NCBI GenBank assembly: GCA_022709565.1
Contig: JAKLIO010000006.1
Location: 1-34,722, forward strand
Origin: Patescibacteria group bacterium
GTDB taxonomy: Bacteria > Patescibacteriota > Minisyncoccia > Moranbacterales > GWC2-37-73
Length of the DNA stretch: 34,722 bases
Direction: 5' to 3'
Under the pieces are notes generated by a model. The model was not told the DNA's origin. It saw only the letters and a program-made list of their open reading frames with translations, and did not search any database. Of the stretch, positions 20,936 through 29,336 are shown in pieces. Position numbers and translations under genes: made by a program. How positions within the stretch are numbered: position 1 is the first letter of the stretch; each line of letters begins with the position of its first letter.

Positions 20936-21073
20936 GGCACGAACAGCTACAAAAATGAGCATCCCGTGCCAATTCTATCTACTTAACTATTATTAACCGC
21001 TTTTTCAAGCCGCAGGCGGTTCCGTACAAAAATCTTTCTTTAAAGATTAGCTTTTTCGGAATTTGGCACTGGG
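20936..21073 (-). promoter_or_regulatory. Structured leader upstream of mnmA with competing stems
   Basis: CCCGTGCCAATTC (20963-20975) pairs over 13 bp with GAATTTGGCACTGGG (21059-21073, two bulged T). The pair encloses two hairpins, AACCGC/GCGGTT and AATCTTT/AAAGATT, giving a three-way junction. The same CGTGCC (20965-20970) can instead pair with GGCACG (20936-20941), close to the start codon. These two states exclude each other, as in an attenuator or translation switch. No T-run follows the second stem. A promoter could not be placed with confidence. Confidence 0.5.
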
Positions 21074-21121
21074 ATTAAATCTTTATAACTAATGATAATA
21101 TATATAAAATATTCTGTAAAT

Positions 21122-21150
21122 AAAAACCTGCCATTGCTGGCAGGCTTTAT
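21122..21150 (-). terminator. Terminator of the VirD4-like gene
   Basis: On the minus strand CCTGCCA pairs with TGGCAGG around GCAA, followed by TTTTTATTT, about 15 bp past the stop. Confidence 0.85.
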
Positions 21151-21164
21151 TGAAATAGTTTAAT

Positions 21165-23135
21165 TTACCTGCCAGTTTCTCTTTTGTCAAAATCGTAGTC
21201 ATCATCACTCTCTGGAACAGGATTATTGGAGCTTTGCGTACTTTTTATTAAACTGCGCAGCTCATCCAAATTAACACTTGGCCTGTTTCTCTGCGGTTTG
21301 AATTTTTTCGGCGCAATGTGCTGCATTTGAGACAAAGAAAGCGGCTTCTCTGTTGGAGAATAGGATTTTGGTTCAAAAATTCTTTCTGAAGGACTTTGCT
21401 CGTGTTGCTTTGAATGACTTTCTAATCTTGGCTTTTGTTTCACAATTCTATCAGGTTGAACTAGCACTGGTTGTTTTTCTTCCTGTTCTCTTTGTATTTT
21501 CCGTTCCTGCGCAAGTTTTTCTTTGGCTGTCATCCGCTGATAATCTTTGAGGCATTCTTTGCAAAATGTCGGGCGTTTGCCATCCGGCTTGAATGGAACT
21601 TGGATTTCGGTGCCGCACATATCGCATATCGCTTCAAACATGGGTTTCGGCGCAAAAGCAGCGTTGGCATCTTCGATTTTTTGAGACTGAGGCATTGCAG
21701 CTGCTGTTTTTTCCTGAATAAATGGTCTTGCAATTGTTTTTGCCTGAGACTGGATCTGGGCTTTAGATTCAGGCTGCGGAGAAAAATTTGCAGTTATTTT
21801 GTCGTGCTCTTGCGATGGATATTGAGTTCCATTTATTGTCTTAAAACCATTGGCAGGCATAATGCCGGCCCATTTGGAAATTTTTTCTTCTACCTCTGCC
21901 TTGCTGGAAGCATAACGTTCGCGCGAAACAGCAATGACTTTTTCTTCATTCTCTTTTGTATCTTCAATATATACCGGCGGCAAAGTTGTCGCCGAAAAAG
22001 CATCGCCGGCAATCCCGTTAATCATTAACTTCAGATAAATCTGATATTTGGGAAGATTTACGATATCATTTTGCATAAAAATTGGCTCAAATTCTTTTTC
22101 CAAAAATTCAGCATCAGTCGCTCCGACTCGGAAAGAAATTATCGTTCCGGCGTTCCCGAAAATCGCGTCGCGGACTTTTTCATCAATCTGGGTTATATAT
22201 TGGTTGGCTAAAACAAGATCCAGGTGATATTTTCTGGCTTCAGAAAGAATATTAGCGAATGATTCAGTCGCAAAATTTTGAAACTCATCAACATACATAT
22301 AAAAATCCTTGCGTTCTTCTTCTGGAATGTCAACGCGTCCCATGGCTGCCAGTTGTATTTTTGTTATCATCATTGCTCCCAGCAAGGCACTATTGTCTTC
22401 TCCGATGCGCCCTTTGGACAAATTTAAAATAAGGATTTTTTGCGAATCCATAATTTCACGAATATCAAAAGAAGATTGCGTCTGACCGACAATATTTCTG
22501 ATCAGTGAGCTGGACAAAAATTGCCCAACTTTATTTTGAATCGGAGAAATGACTTCCTGCAAAACTCTGTCATTCCATTTGCTGAATTCATCAACCCAGA
22601 ATTGTTTAACAACCGGATCTGTCACTTTATCAATAACTTTCTCACGATATTTTTTATCAACCAAAATTCTGGTTACCCCGAGAAGCGTGCTGCCTGGATA
22701 TTCCAATAGCGCTAAAATTGCGTTGCGCAGTATATATTCCAAACGTGGTCCCCAGGAATCCGCCCAAATCTTTTTGAAAACCCCAATGAGTCCTGAAGCC
22801 ACTAAATGCCTATAATCCGGATCAACCGCCTCCATGACATTAAACGCCAAAGGAAAGCCCTGATCGGCAGGATTGAGATATATGACATCATTGATGCGGT
22901 TTGGAGGAATGGCTTTTATGAGCTTTTCTGCTGTGTCTCCGTGCGGATCGATATAACAAACGCCTTTGCCATTGCGGATATCCTGTACAACCATATTTTC
23001 CAAAAGGTTCGTCTTGCCCATACCGGTCTTTCCGATAATGTACATATGGCGTCTGCGGTCATCTGTCTTTATGCCAAAAACGCACTCTTGATTGCGAAAA
23101 TTTGTTTTAGCAAAAAAATTTATTTCTTTATCCAT
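21165..23135 (-). CDS. VirD4/TraG-like AAA+ ATPase with C-terminal zinc ribbon
   Basis: 656 aa. Walker A is IIGKTGMGKTNLL (residues 33-45). Walker B is FYMYVDEFQNF (near 280), followed by SEARKYHLDLVLANQYITQI, typical of TraG/VirD4 coupling proteins and DUF87-like pumps. Residues about 500-530 hold a four-Cys ribbon, CDMCGTEIQVPF...PTFCKEC. A disordered Gln/Lys/Pro-rich tail ends acidic. It has no N-terminal membrane helices, unlike classical VirD4. The gene 21 bp upstream encodes a membrane-anchored partner and may supply the anchor. No relaxase, VirB4 or pilin genes are nearby, so DNA transfer is not shown. A role in moving DNA or protein at the membrane is the likely reading. Confidence 0.85.
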   Translation of the reverse strand: MDKEINFFAKTNFRNQECVFGIKTDDRRRHMYIIGKTGMGKTNLLENMVVQDIRNGKGVCYIDPHGDTAEKLIKAIPPNRINDVIYLNPADQGFPLAFNVMEAVDPDYRHLVASGLIGVFKKIWADSWGPRLEYILRNAILALLEYPGSTLLGVTRILVDKKYREKVIDKVTDPVVKQFWVDEFSKWNDRVLQEVISPIQNKVGQFLSSSLIRNIVGQTQSSFDIREIMDSQKILILNLSKGRIGEDNSALLGAMMITKIQLAAMGRVDIPEEERKDFYMYVDEFQNFATESFANILSEARKYHLDLVLANQYITQIDEKVRDAIFGNAGTIISFRVGATDAEFLEKEFEPIFMQNDIVNLPKYQIYLKLMINGIAGDAFSATTLPPVYIEDTKENEEKVIAVSRERYASSKAEVEEKISKWAGIMPANGFKTINGTQYPSQEHDKITANFSPQPESKAQIQSQAKTIARPFIQEKTAAAMPQSQKIEDANAAFAPKPMFEAICDMCGTEIQVPFKPDGKRPTFCKECLKDYQRMTAKEKLAQERKIQREQEEKQPVLVQPDRIVKQKPRLESHSKQHEQSPSERIFEPKSYSPTEKPLSLSQMQHIAPKKFKPQRNRPSVNLDELRSLIKSTQSSNNPVPESDDDYDFDKRETGR

Positions 23136-23156
23136 AACTATCGTTGTAGTTAATTT

Positions 23157-24437
23157 TTATTCAATCGGCAAATTTGACGGCGCTCCGCCACGTTTGGTTT
23201 CAACACGAGTAAGGGATGGCGCCAAAACATTCATATCTGGCAAATGGAAAACTGTTGCCAATTCTTCACTGCTCATGACAAGCAGTCCACCTTCTCCGTC
23301 CATGCTTCTGTCTCTGTATCTTCTTAGTTGTTTTCTTTGCAGATAGCGCAAGCGCGATTCTATAAAAATATGGTAGGCGGTAGTTTTTGTCGTATTGGGT
23401 TTTAAAGCATTTAAGTTTTCATCGGAAAATTGGCGTATGGCTCCAAAAAAAGCATTAATACCCACACCCTTGTCATAATTTTCACGGCGACCAACATAGG
23501 CGTAGCGCGGCCGCACATAAAATTGCGGTTTTCCTAAATTTTCTTCGACAGCTTTCAGAACGTCTCTTTCTCCTGGAGACAATCTGAATTCCAACGGCTG
23601 TTCCTCTTTTTTTGCTTCTTGAGAAAAATCAATCGGCTCGCTTAGGGCTTTGAAAAGATTGCTGAAAACATCAATAAGATCACTTAATATCATTTTGAGC
23701 AAGTTTTCATTCTCCTTTGTTCGTCCCTTAAGCTTTTCAGCCAGTTTTTTCCCTTCCTTTTCTGCCCAGCTCGTTTTGGTTGGTTGGATTATCCATTGCA
23801 ACCATAGTTTTTGATTCGGGCCAAGCTTGCCCATAGCTTCAATCAGTCCTGCTAAAGGATCAATCATTTTTCCGGTAACTGATTCCTCAAATTTTTGATA
23901 GGTCCTGATTGGATATGCATTGTCTTTTGAAAAACCCAGATCTGAACTCCAGATGTCCCATTGGCTGTTGGGAATAACCCTTGGCACATCATTGACATAA
24001 TCAGGCACTTCCACAATTTCCACATCCGGATATTGAGCATAAAGATGAGCCTCCACCAGATGGCGATATTTTTTCATCGTTCTTATATAGAAATGGACAG
24101 TGCCGGAATCACCAACAATCTCCAAACTCATATAGTCCGTAAAAGCTCCATCAATAAAAAGTTCGATTGGATTGAATGATTTTTCCGCGCCACAAAAACC
24201 GATAAAAAGAGCTTCCATCGGTTTAGGACTTTTTTCTATATTTTTTGGAGGAATGATTTCAAGAAGCACCCAATCAGCCGAAGCCCAGAATTTCTCTTGG
24301 ATATGCTTCATCCAGAGAATTTTAAAAAGAAAATAAAAAACCGGCGGCAATATAATAAACCACGTATAACTTAAAACTTGTCCGGTTTGTCCGAATGAAG
24401 TTGCTATTTGTTGCAGTGAGCTTGAAATGATATCCAT
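23157..24437 (-). CDS. Membrane-anchored partner of the VirD4-like ATPase
   Basis: 426 aa, not assigned to a characterised family by me. One strong N-terminal membrane segment (about residues 24-41, YTWFIILPPVFYFLFKIL) is followed by a large soluble region. That region includes WVLLEIIPPKNIEKSP, HFYIRTMKKYRHLVEAHLYA and KPQFYVRPRYAYVGRRENYD. The C-terminus has HIFIESRLRYLQRKQLRRYR and LSSEELATVFHLPDM-like sequence. Pairing with a TraG/VirD4-like ATPase is a recurrent arrangement in Patescibacteria (from memory, not searched). A palindrome (24452-24481, CTGGAA...TTCCAG) lies just upstream. It probably anchors or gates the ATPase. Confidence 0.7.
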   Translation of the reverse strand: MDIISSSLQQIATSFGQTGQVLSYTWFIILPPVFYFLFKILWMKHIQEKFWASADWVLLEIIPPKNIEKSPKPMEALFIGFCGAEKSFNPIELFIDGAFTDYMSLEIVGDSGTVHFYIRTMKKYRHLVEAHLYAQYPDVEIVEVPDYVNDVPRVIPNSQWDIWSSDLGFSKDNAYPIRTYQKFEESVTGKMIDPLAGLIEAMGKLGPNQKLWLQWIIQPTKTSWAEKEGKKLAEKLKGRTKENENLLKMILSDLIDVFSNLFKALSEPIDFSQEAKKEEQPLEFRLSPGERDVLKAVEENLGKPQFYVRPRYAYVGRRENYDKGVGINAFFGAIRQFSDENLNALKPNTTKTTAYHIFIESRLRYLQRKQLRRYRDRSMDGEGGLLVMSSEELATVFHLPDMNVLAPSLTRVETKRGGAPSNLPIE

Positions 24438-24543
24438 GCTTTCTGGCTATGCTGGAATTCCAAATTTTTGGAGACTTCCAGCAGAATAAATTTTTTATTT
24501 TTGAATGAAACTATTCAATTGAAAGCTGATTTATTTCTAGAAT

Positions 24544-25602
24544 TTATTTCTTGATAGAGTACGTTCCGTCTTTTTGTTTGGAAAAGTAATTATTGAGATT
24601 GATAATTATCGTGGATTTTTTGACATTTCTGATTTCCAAAACTTTCGAAAGAATTTCGTCCCTGCTGAGCGGCTTGGAGCTGTTTTTCAAAATTTCTTCG
24701 ATAACATCTTTGACTGTCCCTTTCTTGTAGCCCCATTCAGACAAAGCGTAAATGCCCCTGCCAACCAAAACGAAATTGTCATCTTTGATAAGTTCATTGT
24801 GCACTGTCTGCGAATGTGTCTTTTTCTTGTTTAACTTATACTGATCTATCTTGCTGGCAATTTCCCTGAAATGTAGGGGTTTATCCGCTTCTTTGAGCAC
24901 CAAATAGGCCTTTTCTCTGGTTCCTTTCGGAGAAATTTCCTTCCATTTGGCAACTCCCCATTTTCCAAAAGTGTTTTGCTTCATTTCTTCAGACACTTGC
25001 AGATAAAAAGCGAAAGATTCTTTAGGAAATTCAGAACTAATCAGGTTGGAAATTTTTTGGAACAACTCATCCAAATGGAGCGGCCTTTTGTGTTCATTCA
25101 GAACATTAACAGTATGATTTTTGATTTTTCTCCAGTGCTCAAGATCAAAATCCTTGAGCGCATAGGAAAATTTCAATTCGCCGGCTATTTCTTGGCAAAT
25201 AATATTATTAATACATTGCAGAAAAAAACGAATAGCCGCCTTTTCGCTTTCATTGTCTTTTCCCAAAACATTGAGAAGTTGTTTCTCCTCCATTATACCA
25301 CTATTTGCGCTGAGTGCCAAGGCAATTTTTTCCTCAATTTGTACAAAAATCGGATTGTCTTTTTTCTCCTGAACTTTTTTCAGCACTTCGCGGATAACTT
25401 GCCGGACGCGTTCGCGCGTGATGTGATATTTTCGTCCAATTTCTTCCAAAGTCATGGCTTTAGAACCAACAACTCCGAAGCGGCAGAAGATGATTTCCTG
25501 GGATCGTTCTGGCAGCCCGGAAACAAGCTGTTTCAGAGAATTAGAAAAAAACAAGTCTTCGAATTTTAGACTATTTTTGGCTTTTATAAGCTGTTTTTCC
25601 AT
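24544..25602 (-). CDS. Sigma-70 region-4-like protein fused to HARE-HTH domains
   Basis: 352 aa. Residues about 25-80 match sigma region 4: LPERSQEIIFCRFGV, MTLEEIGRKYHITRERVRQVIREVL. No region 2 or 3 is present, so it cannot be a complete sigma factor. The middle is helical. Residues about 224-290 (REKAYLVLKEADKPLHFREI through GRGIYALSEWGYKKG) and about 295-352 (DVIEEILKNSSKPLSRDEIL to DGTYSIKK) look like two HARE-HTH winged-helix units, as in RNA polymerase delta subunit. A transcription regulator touching RNA polymerase or the -35 region is plausible. It reads in the same direction as the VirD4-like pair. Confidence 0.8.
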   Translation of the reverse strand: MEKQLIKAKNSLKFEDLFFSNSLKQLVSGLPERSQEIIFCRFGVVGSKAMTLEEIGRKYHITRERVRQVIREVLKKVQEKKDNPIFVQIEEKIALALSANSGIMEEKQLLNVLGKDNESEKAAIRFFLQCINNIICQEIAGELKFSYALKDFDLEHWRKIKNHTVNVLNEHKRPLHLDELFQKISNLISSEFPKESFAFYLQVSEEMKQNTFGKWGVAKWKEISPKGTREKAYLVLKEADKPLHFREIASKIDQYKLNKKKTHSQTVHNELIKDDNFVLVGRGIYALSEWGYKKGTVKDVIEEILKNSSKPLSRDEILSKVLEIRNVKKSTIIINLNNYFSKQKDGTYSIKK

Positions 25603-25675
25603 ATATTTGATCTTTTATATAATTGATTATTTTTTAGGGTTCAAATTATATTACCACATCTGAAAATTTTGTCAA

Positions 25676-25806
25676 CCCCGCACTAACTTTTCACTGGCGC
25701 AAAGCGCCAAATCATTTTTTTAATAAATAAGTCTTTATAAAATTATTTGAAGTGTTTTAATAATAATTTTTTTGTAATTTTAATTAAGTGAAAAGTTAGT
25801 GCGGGG
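25676..25806. mobile_element. MITE-like element with 20-bp perfect terminal inverted repeats
   Basis: The left end CCCCGCACTAACTTTTCACT (25676-25695) is exactly repeated in inverted orientation at 25787-25806. The bases directly outside are TCAA on both sides in direct orientation, consistent with a 4-bp target duplication. The inside holds a GGCGC-AAA-GCGCC hairpin and AT-rich filler with no reading frame. At 131 bp it is the size of a nonautonomous element. It lies between pheT and the sigma-like gene. A TTGACA that could serve the latter sits at its left edge. Confidence 0.75.
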
Positions 25807-25838
25807 TCAACCCGTCTCTAACTAAACAATTTCCACAC

Positions 25839-25872
25839 AAAAAAATCGGGAGAACTTTACAGTTTCCCGATT
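25839..25872 (-). terminator. Terminator of tyrS-pheS-pheT
   Basis: On the minus strand AATCGGGAA pairs with TCCCGATT, followed by seven T, about 20 bp past the pheT stop. Confidence 0.85.
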
Positions 25873-25890
25873 CTATATTGAAAAAATATT

Positions 25891-28293
25891 TTATTTCCGC
25901 ACTTTTATATCCAAATCTTTTTCCAGACTGCTCATTATGGAATTCATAGCGTCATCAATTTCCTTTCCAGTTAGTGTTCTGTCTTCCGCTGAAAAAATAA
26001 TATGAAAAGCAAAACTAGAAGTGTTGTCGGCAAAATCAATCGCATCAAAAAGATCAACATCCAAAACCAAATTGCCACCTGCTTTTTGAATCGTTCTCAG
26101 AATGTTGTCTACGCGCACATCCTTCCCTGCCACTAATGAAACATCTCTCACAACCAATGGATATTTATTGACAGGAGCATACTCGCGTTCTTGCTGCGAA
26201 ATTGCTTGCATCTTTTGCAGATCAAATTCAAACATCGCGACTCTGGTACGCAAACCAAATCTTTCCAAAACAAGCGGGTTGATTTCACCTATAAAACCTA
26301 CTGTTTCACCTGTTCCTTCGATCTTTATCTCCGCGCTTCGGCTTTCATGCCAAAGAGCCGCTGAAGTTTCTGCAAAGTCAACTTTAAAATCGTCATAATA
26401 ATGATCTAAAACCCCCAATTGCCCCAGAATCCCGTCTGCCTGCGATTTAGCTTCAAAGAAAATAGATGCGTGTCTCTTGTCCTGATTTTCTTCCTCGGAA
26501 CTTTTCTTCTCCAAAACAACCGCTCCAGTCAACATGGTTTTTTCTTCCGGCAAAACCGCTTGGCTAGGGTGATAAACATTGCCTATTTCAAAAATATTAA
26601 ATTCTTTGAAATTTTTCAGATTTTCGCGGATGTTTTTCAGGAGATTCGGAATCAGGCTGATTCTCATCAGCGCCTGATCAGGGTTCATTGGATTTTCCAA
26701 TTTCAAATGTTTTATTGATCTAATTTTGGCAGAATCAGCATCATGCTCAGAATAAAAAGAATAGTTGCACACCTCTGAAAAACCCTGCGTAATCATGCTA
26801 TTTTTTAAACCTCTGACGAAAGATAATTTTTCATTAACAGGTGCAGGATTTATTGGAACAAGTGGCGCTATTGGTTTTATTTTTTCATAGCCGTATATCC
26901 TGCCTATTTCTTCAATTAAATCCTCTTGGGTTTTTACATCAATTCTAAAAGTTGGGATTGTCACGAGCATTTGCCTACCAAGCATTTTTACCTGAAAACC
27001 AAGCAGCATTAAAATTTTTTTACTTTCGCCATGAGGCACCTTTTCTCCAAGCAATTTATCCACACTTTCGAGATCAAGTTTAATTGTCCATGGTTTTTTC
27101 TTTTTTGGATATATATCAACAATCCCGTCCAATTTTCCGCCGGCAATATGTTCGATAATCTCAATTAACCTCACCATCGCCTTTTCGGCTAAATTTGGGT
27201 CGATATCTTTTTCAAACCTGTCTGAAGCATCTGTTTTTATATTTAGATTTGTCCTTGTTTTTCTGATTGAAATTGCTTTAAAATTAGCGCTTTCCAGAAC
27301 AATTGTTTTGGTTTTTTCGTTTATCCCCGAATGTTGACCTCCCATGATTCCAGCAATAGCCAACGCTTTATTCTCATCGGCAATAATTAAATCATCTTCG
27401 GCAAGTTCTTTTATGCTTTCATCCAACAGTGTTATTTTTTCTCCCTTTTTAGCTTTTCTGATAATTATTTTTTTACCGCTGATTTCCTGCGCATCAAAAG
27501 CATGCAGAGGCTGTCCTAGCTCCAACATCACATAATTAGTCGCGTCAACAATATTGTTTATTGGTCTTATTCCGGAAGAGAGTAGCCTATTTTTCATCCA
27601 AATTGGCGATTCTTTTATTTCAATATTTTCCATCACCGCTCCAATATATCTAGGACACAATTCCTTGGCTTTTATTTCTATGGAGATATTCTTGGTTTTT
27701 TTGCTTGGAAGTATGAGTCCGTCAAAATCATAGTCTAGCTGTCTATTTTCCAAAGCTACAATCTCTCTGGCCACACCAACATAACTTTGTGCATCGTGTG
27801 CTCTGTCCGGCAAAACTTTTATTTCAAAAGTATAATCTTCGAGACTCAATTCTTTGGTCAAAGGTGATCCAATTTTGCTTTTTGGATCTAAAACTAAAAT
27901 TCCGCTATGATTATTGCCAATTCCCAGCTCATCTTCAGCGCAAATCATGCCGCAAGACTTGATGCCTCTGATTTCAACTTCTTTCATTACCATTCCATTC
28001 GGCAGTTTTGTGCCTAAAAGTGCTACTGCAACTTTTTGTCCGACTTCAATATTCGGTGCACCACAGACAACTTCCATTTCTTTTCCGACATCAACCTTGG
28101 CAATTCTAAGCTTATCAGCATTAGGGTGTTTTTTAATTTCCAAAATTTTACCTACCACAACACCATCCAAATTTCCTCCGATTTTTTCCAAATTTTCCAC
28201 CTCAAAAGATTTCATAGTTAAATCCTCAACTACTTTTTGAAAATCTCTCTTAGTTCCGGATATTTCTTTGAGCCAATTGTAAGAATATTTCAT
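25891..28293 (-). CDS. pheT: Phenylalanyl-tRNA synthetase beta subunit
   Basis: 800 aa, full length. It pairs with PheS as an (alpha-beta)2 enzyme charging tRNA-Phe. The N-terminal OB/EMAP-like tRNA-binding domain has VVGKILEIKKHPNADKLRIA and VVCGAPNI. The B3/B4 editing region includes RPINNIVDATNYVMLELGQP and HAFDA. B5 contains the GFQVKML region, and the C-terminal ferredoxin-like anticodon domain has YPLVVRDVSLVAG and RTLTGKEIDDAM. It starts 5 bp after the pheS stop. Confidence 0.97.
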   Translation of the reverse strand: MKYSYNWLKEISGTKRDFQKVVEDLTMKSFEVENLEKIGGNLDGVVVGKILEIKKHPNADKLRIAKVDVGKEMEVVCGAPNIEVGQKVAVALLGTKLPNGMVMKEVEIRGIKSCGMICAEDELGIGNNHSGILVLDPKSKIGSPLTKELSLEDYTFEIKVLPDRAHDAQSYVGVAREIVALENRQLDYDFDGLILPSKKTKNISIEIKAKELCPRYIGAVMENIEIKESPIWMKNRLLSSGIRPINNIVDATNYVMLELGQPLHAFDAQEISGKKIIIRKAKKGEKITLLDESIKELAEDDLIIADENKALAIAGIMGGQHSGINEKTKTIVLESANFKAISIRKTRTNLNIKTDASDRFEKDIDPNLAEKAMVRLIEIIEHIAGGKLDGIVDIYPKKKKPWTIKLDLESVDKLLGEKVPHGESKKILMLLGFQVKMLGRQMLVTIPTFRIDVKTQEDLIEEIGRIYGYEKIKPIAPLVPINPAPVNEKLSFVRGLKNSMITQGFSEVCNYSFYSEHDADSAKIRSIKHLKLENPMNPDQALMRISLIPNLLKNIRENLKNFKEFNIFEIGNVYHPSQAVLPEEKTMLTGAVVLEKKSSEEENQDKRHASIFFEAKSQADGILGQLGVLDHYYDDFKVDFAETSAALWHESRSAEIKIEGTGETVGFIGEINPLVLERFGLRTRVAMFEFDLQKMQAISQQEREYAPVNKYPLVVRDVSLVAGKDVRVDNILRTIQKAGGNLVLDVDLFDAIDFADNTSSFAFHIIFSAEDRTLTGKEIDDAMNSIMSSLEKDLDIKVRK

Positions 28294-28298
28294 ACTTT

Positions 28299-29327
28299 TT
28301 AGAATTGTTTAATAAATCGGAGGTCGCTTCCATGAAACAAGCGAATTTCGGTTACTTTATATTTCATCATAGCCAACCTTTCCAGTCCAAACCCCCAGGC
28401 TAAGCCTTGATAAGCATTTCTTTTATATCCGGCTGCAATAAAAACATTCTGATTAACCATGCCTGCTCCCCCAATTTCCAACCAGCCGGCATTTCTGCAA
28501 GCACTGCAACCCTTGCCGCCACAAACTGTACAACTGATGTCGAATTCAAAACTTGGTTCTGTGAAGGGAAAATAGCTGGGTCTGAGCCTAACTTTAATGT
28601 CTTTTTTGAAAAATTTGGAAAAAAATTCCTGCGCAATATATTTTAGATTTCCAACATTAATATCTTCCCCCACCATTAACGCTTCAAATTGATAGAAAGT
28701 ATGTTCATGGGTGCTGTCGGTGGCTTCACGCCGGAAACATTTTCCAGGCACAATGATACGCAGTGGCGGTTCATGCTTTTCCATATATTTCACCTGCGCT
28801 GCTGAGGTTTGCGTTCTGAGAGCCAGCCTTTCCTTGCCTTTTTCAGTTTTTAGCCAAAAAGTGTCCTGCATATCACGAGCTGGATGATCCTTTGGCATAT
28901 TCAAAGCATCGAAATTGTAAAATTCAGTTTCGATTTCCGGACCTTCCACTGTTTCAAATCCCATTGATGTAAAAATATCTTCAATTTCATTTCTAACTTG
29001 CGTGAGCATATGAAGATGTCCTCTGCGCATTTTTTTGGCTGGCATCGTCACATCGATTTTTTCCGCCGCAAAATCAAAACTCTTCGCTTTAAGCTCTTGC
29101 TCTTTCTGCATAAAAACGTCTTCAATTGCTTTTTTAGTAGCATTAGACTGTTGTCCGACAGTTCTTCTTTGCTCTTCCGGCAAATCCTTGAGACTCTTAA
29201 GAATATTCGTAAATTCACTTTTTCTTCCCAAATATTTTATCTTCAGATTTTCGAGATCATCCAAACTTCCAGCTTTTTCGATGGAATTTAAGGCTCCGTT
29301 TTTTATGGAATTTATTTTATCAATCAT
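28299..29327 (-). CDS. pheS: Phenylalanyl-tRNA synthetase alpha subunit
   Basis: A 342-aa catalytic subunit. The N-terminal coiled coil (residues 1-90) includes YLGRKSEFTNILKSLKDLP. The class II core has MPKDHPARDMQDTFWL, LRTQTSAAQVKYM, PGKCFRREATDSTHEHTFYQ and FGLERLAMMKY, and ends LFHGSDLRFIKQF. All motifs and the length are standard. It lies 9 bp after tyrS and 5 bp before pheT. Confidence 0.97.
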   Translation of the reverse strand: MIDKINSIKNGALNSIEKAGSLDDLENLKIKYLGRKSEFTNILKSLKDLPEEQRRTVGQQSNATKKAIEDVFMQKEQELKAKSFDFAAEKIDVTMPAKKMRRGHLHMLTQVRNEIEDIFTSMGFETVEGPEIETEFYNFDALNMPKDHPARDMQDTFWLKTEKGKERLALRTQTSAAQVKYMEKHEPPLRIIVPGKCFRREATDSTHEHTFYQFEALMVGEDINVGNLKYIAQEFFSKFFKKDIKVRLRPSYFPFTEPSFEFDISCTVCGGKGCSACRNAGWLEIGGAGMVNQNVFIAAGYKRNAYQGLAWGFGLERLAMMKYKVTEIRLFHGSDLRFIKQF

Positions 29328-29336
29328 AATATTTAT

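Noticed and set aside
21165-24437. Integrative conjugative element
   Set aside because: Only a coupling-protein-like ATPase and a membrane partner are present. There is no relaxase, VirB4, integrase, attachment site or tRNA border, and housekeeping genes lie on both sides.
25676-25806. Transcription terminator of pheT
   Set aside because: The arms are 91 bp apart with no T-run, and pheT already has a strong terminator at 25839-25872.
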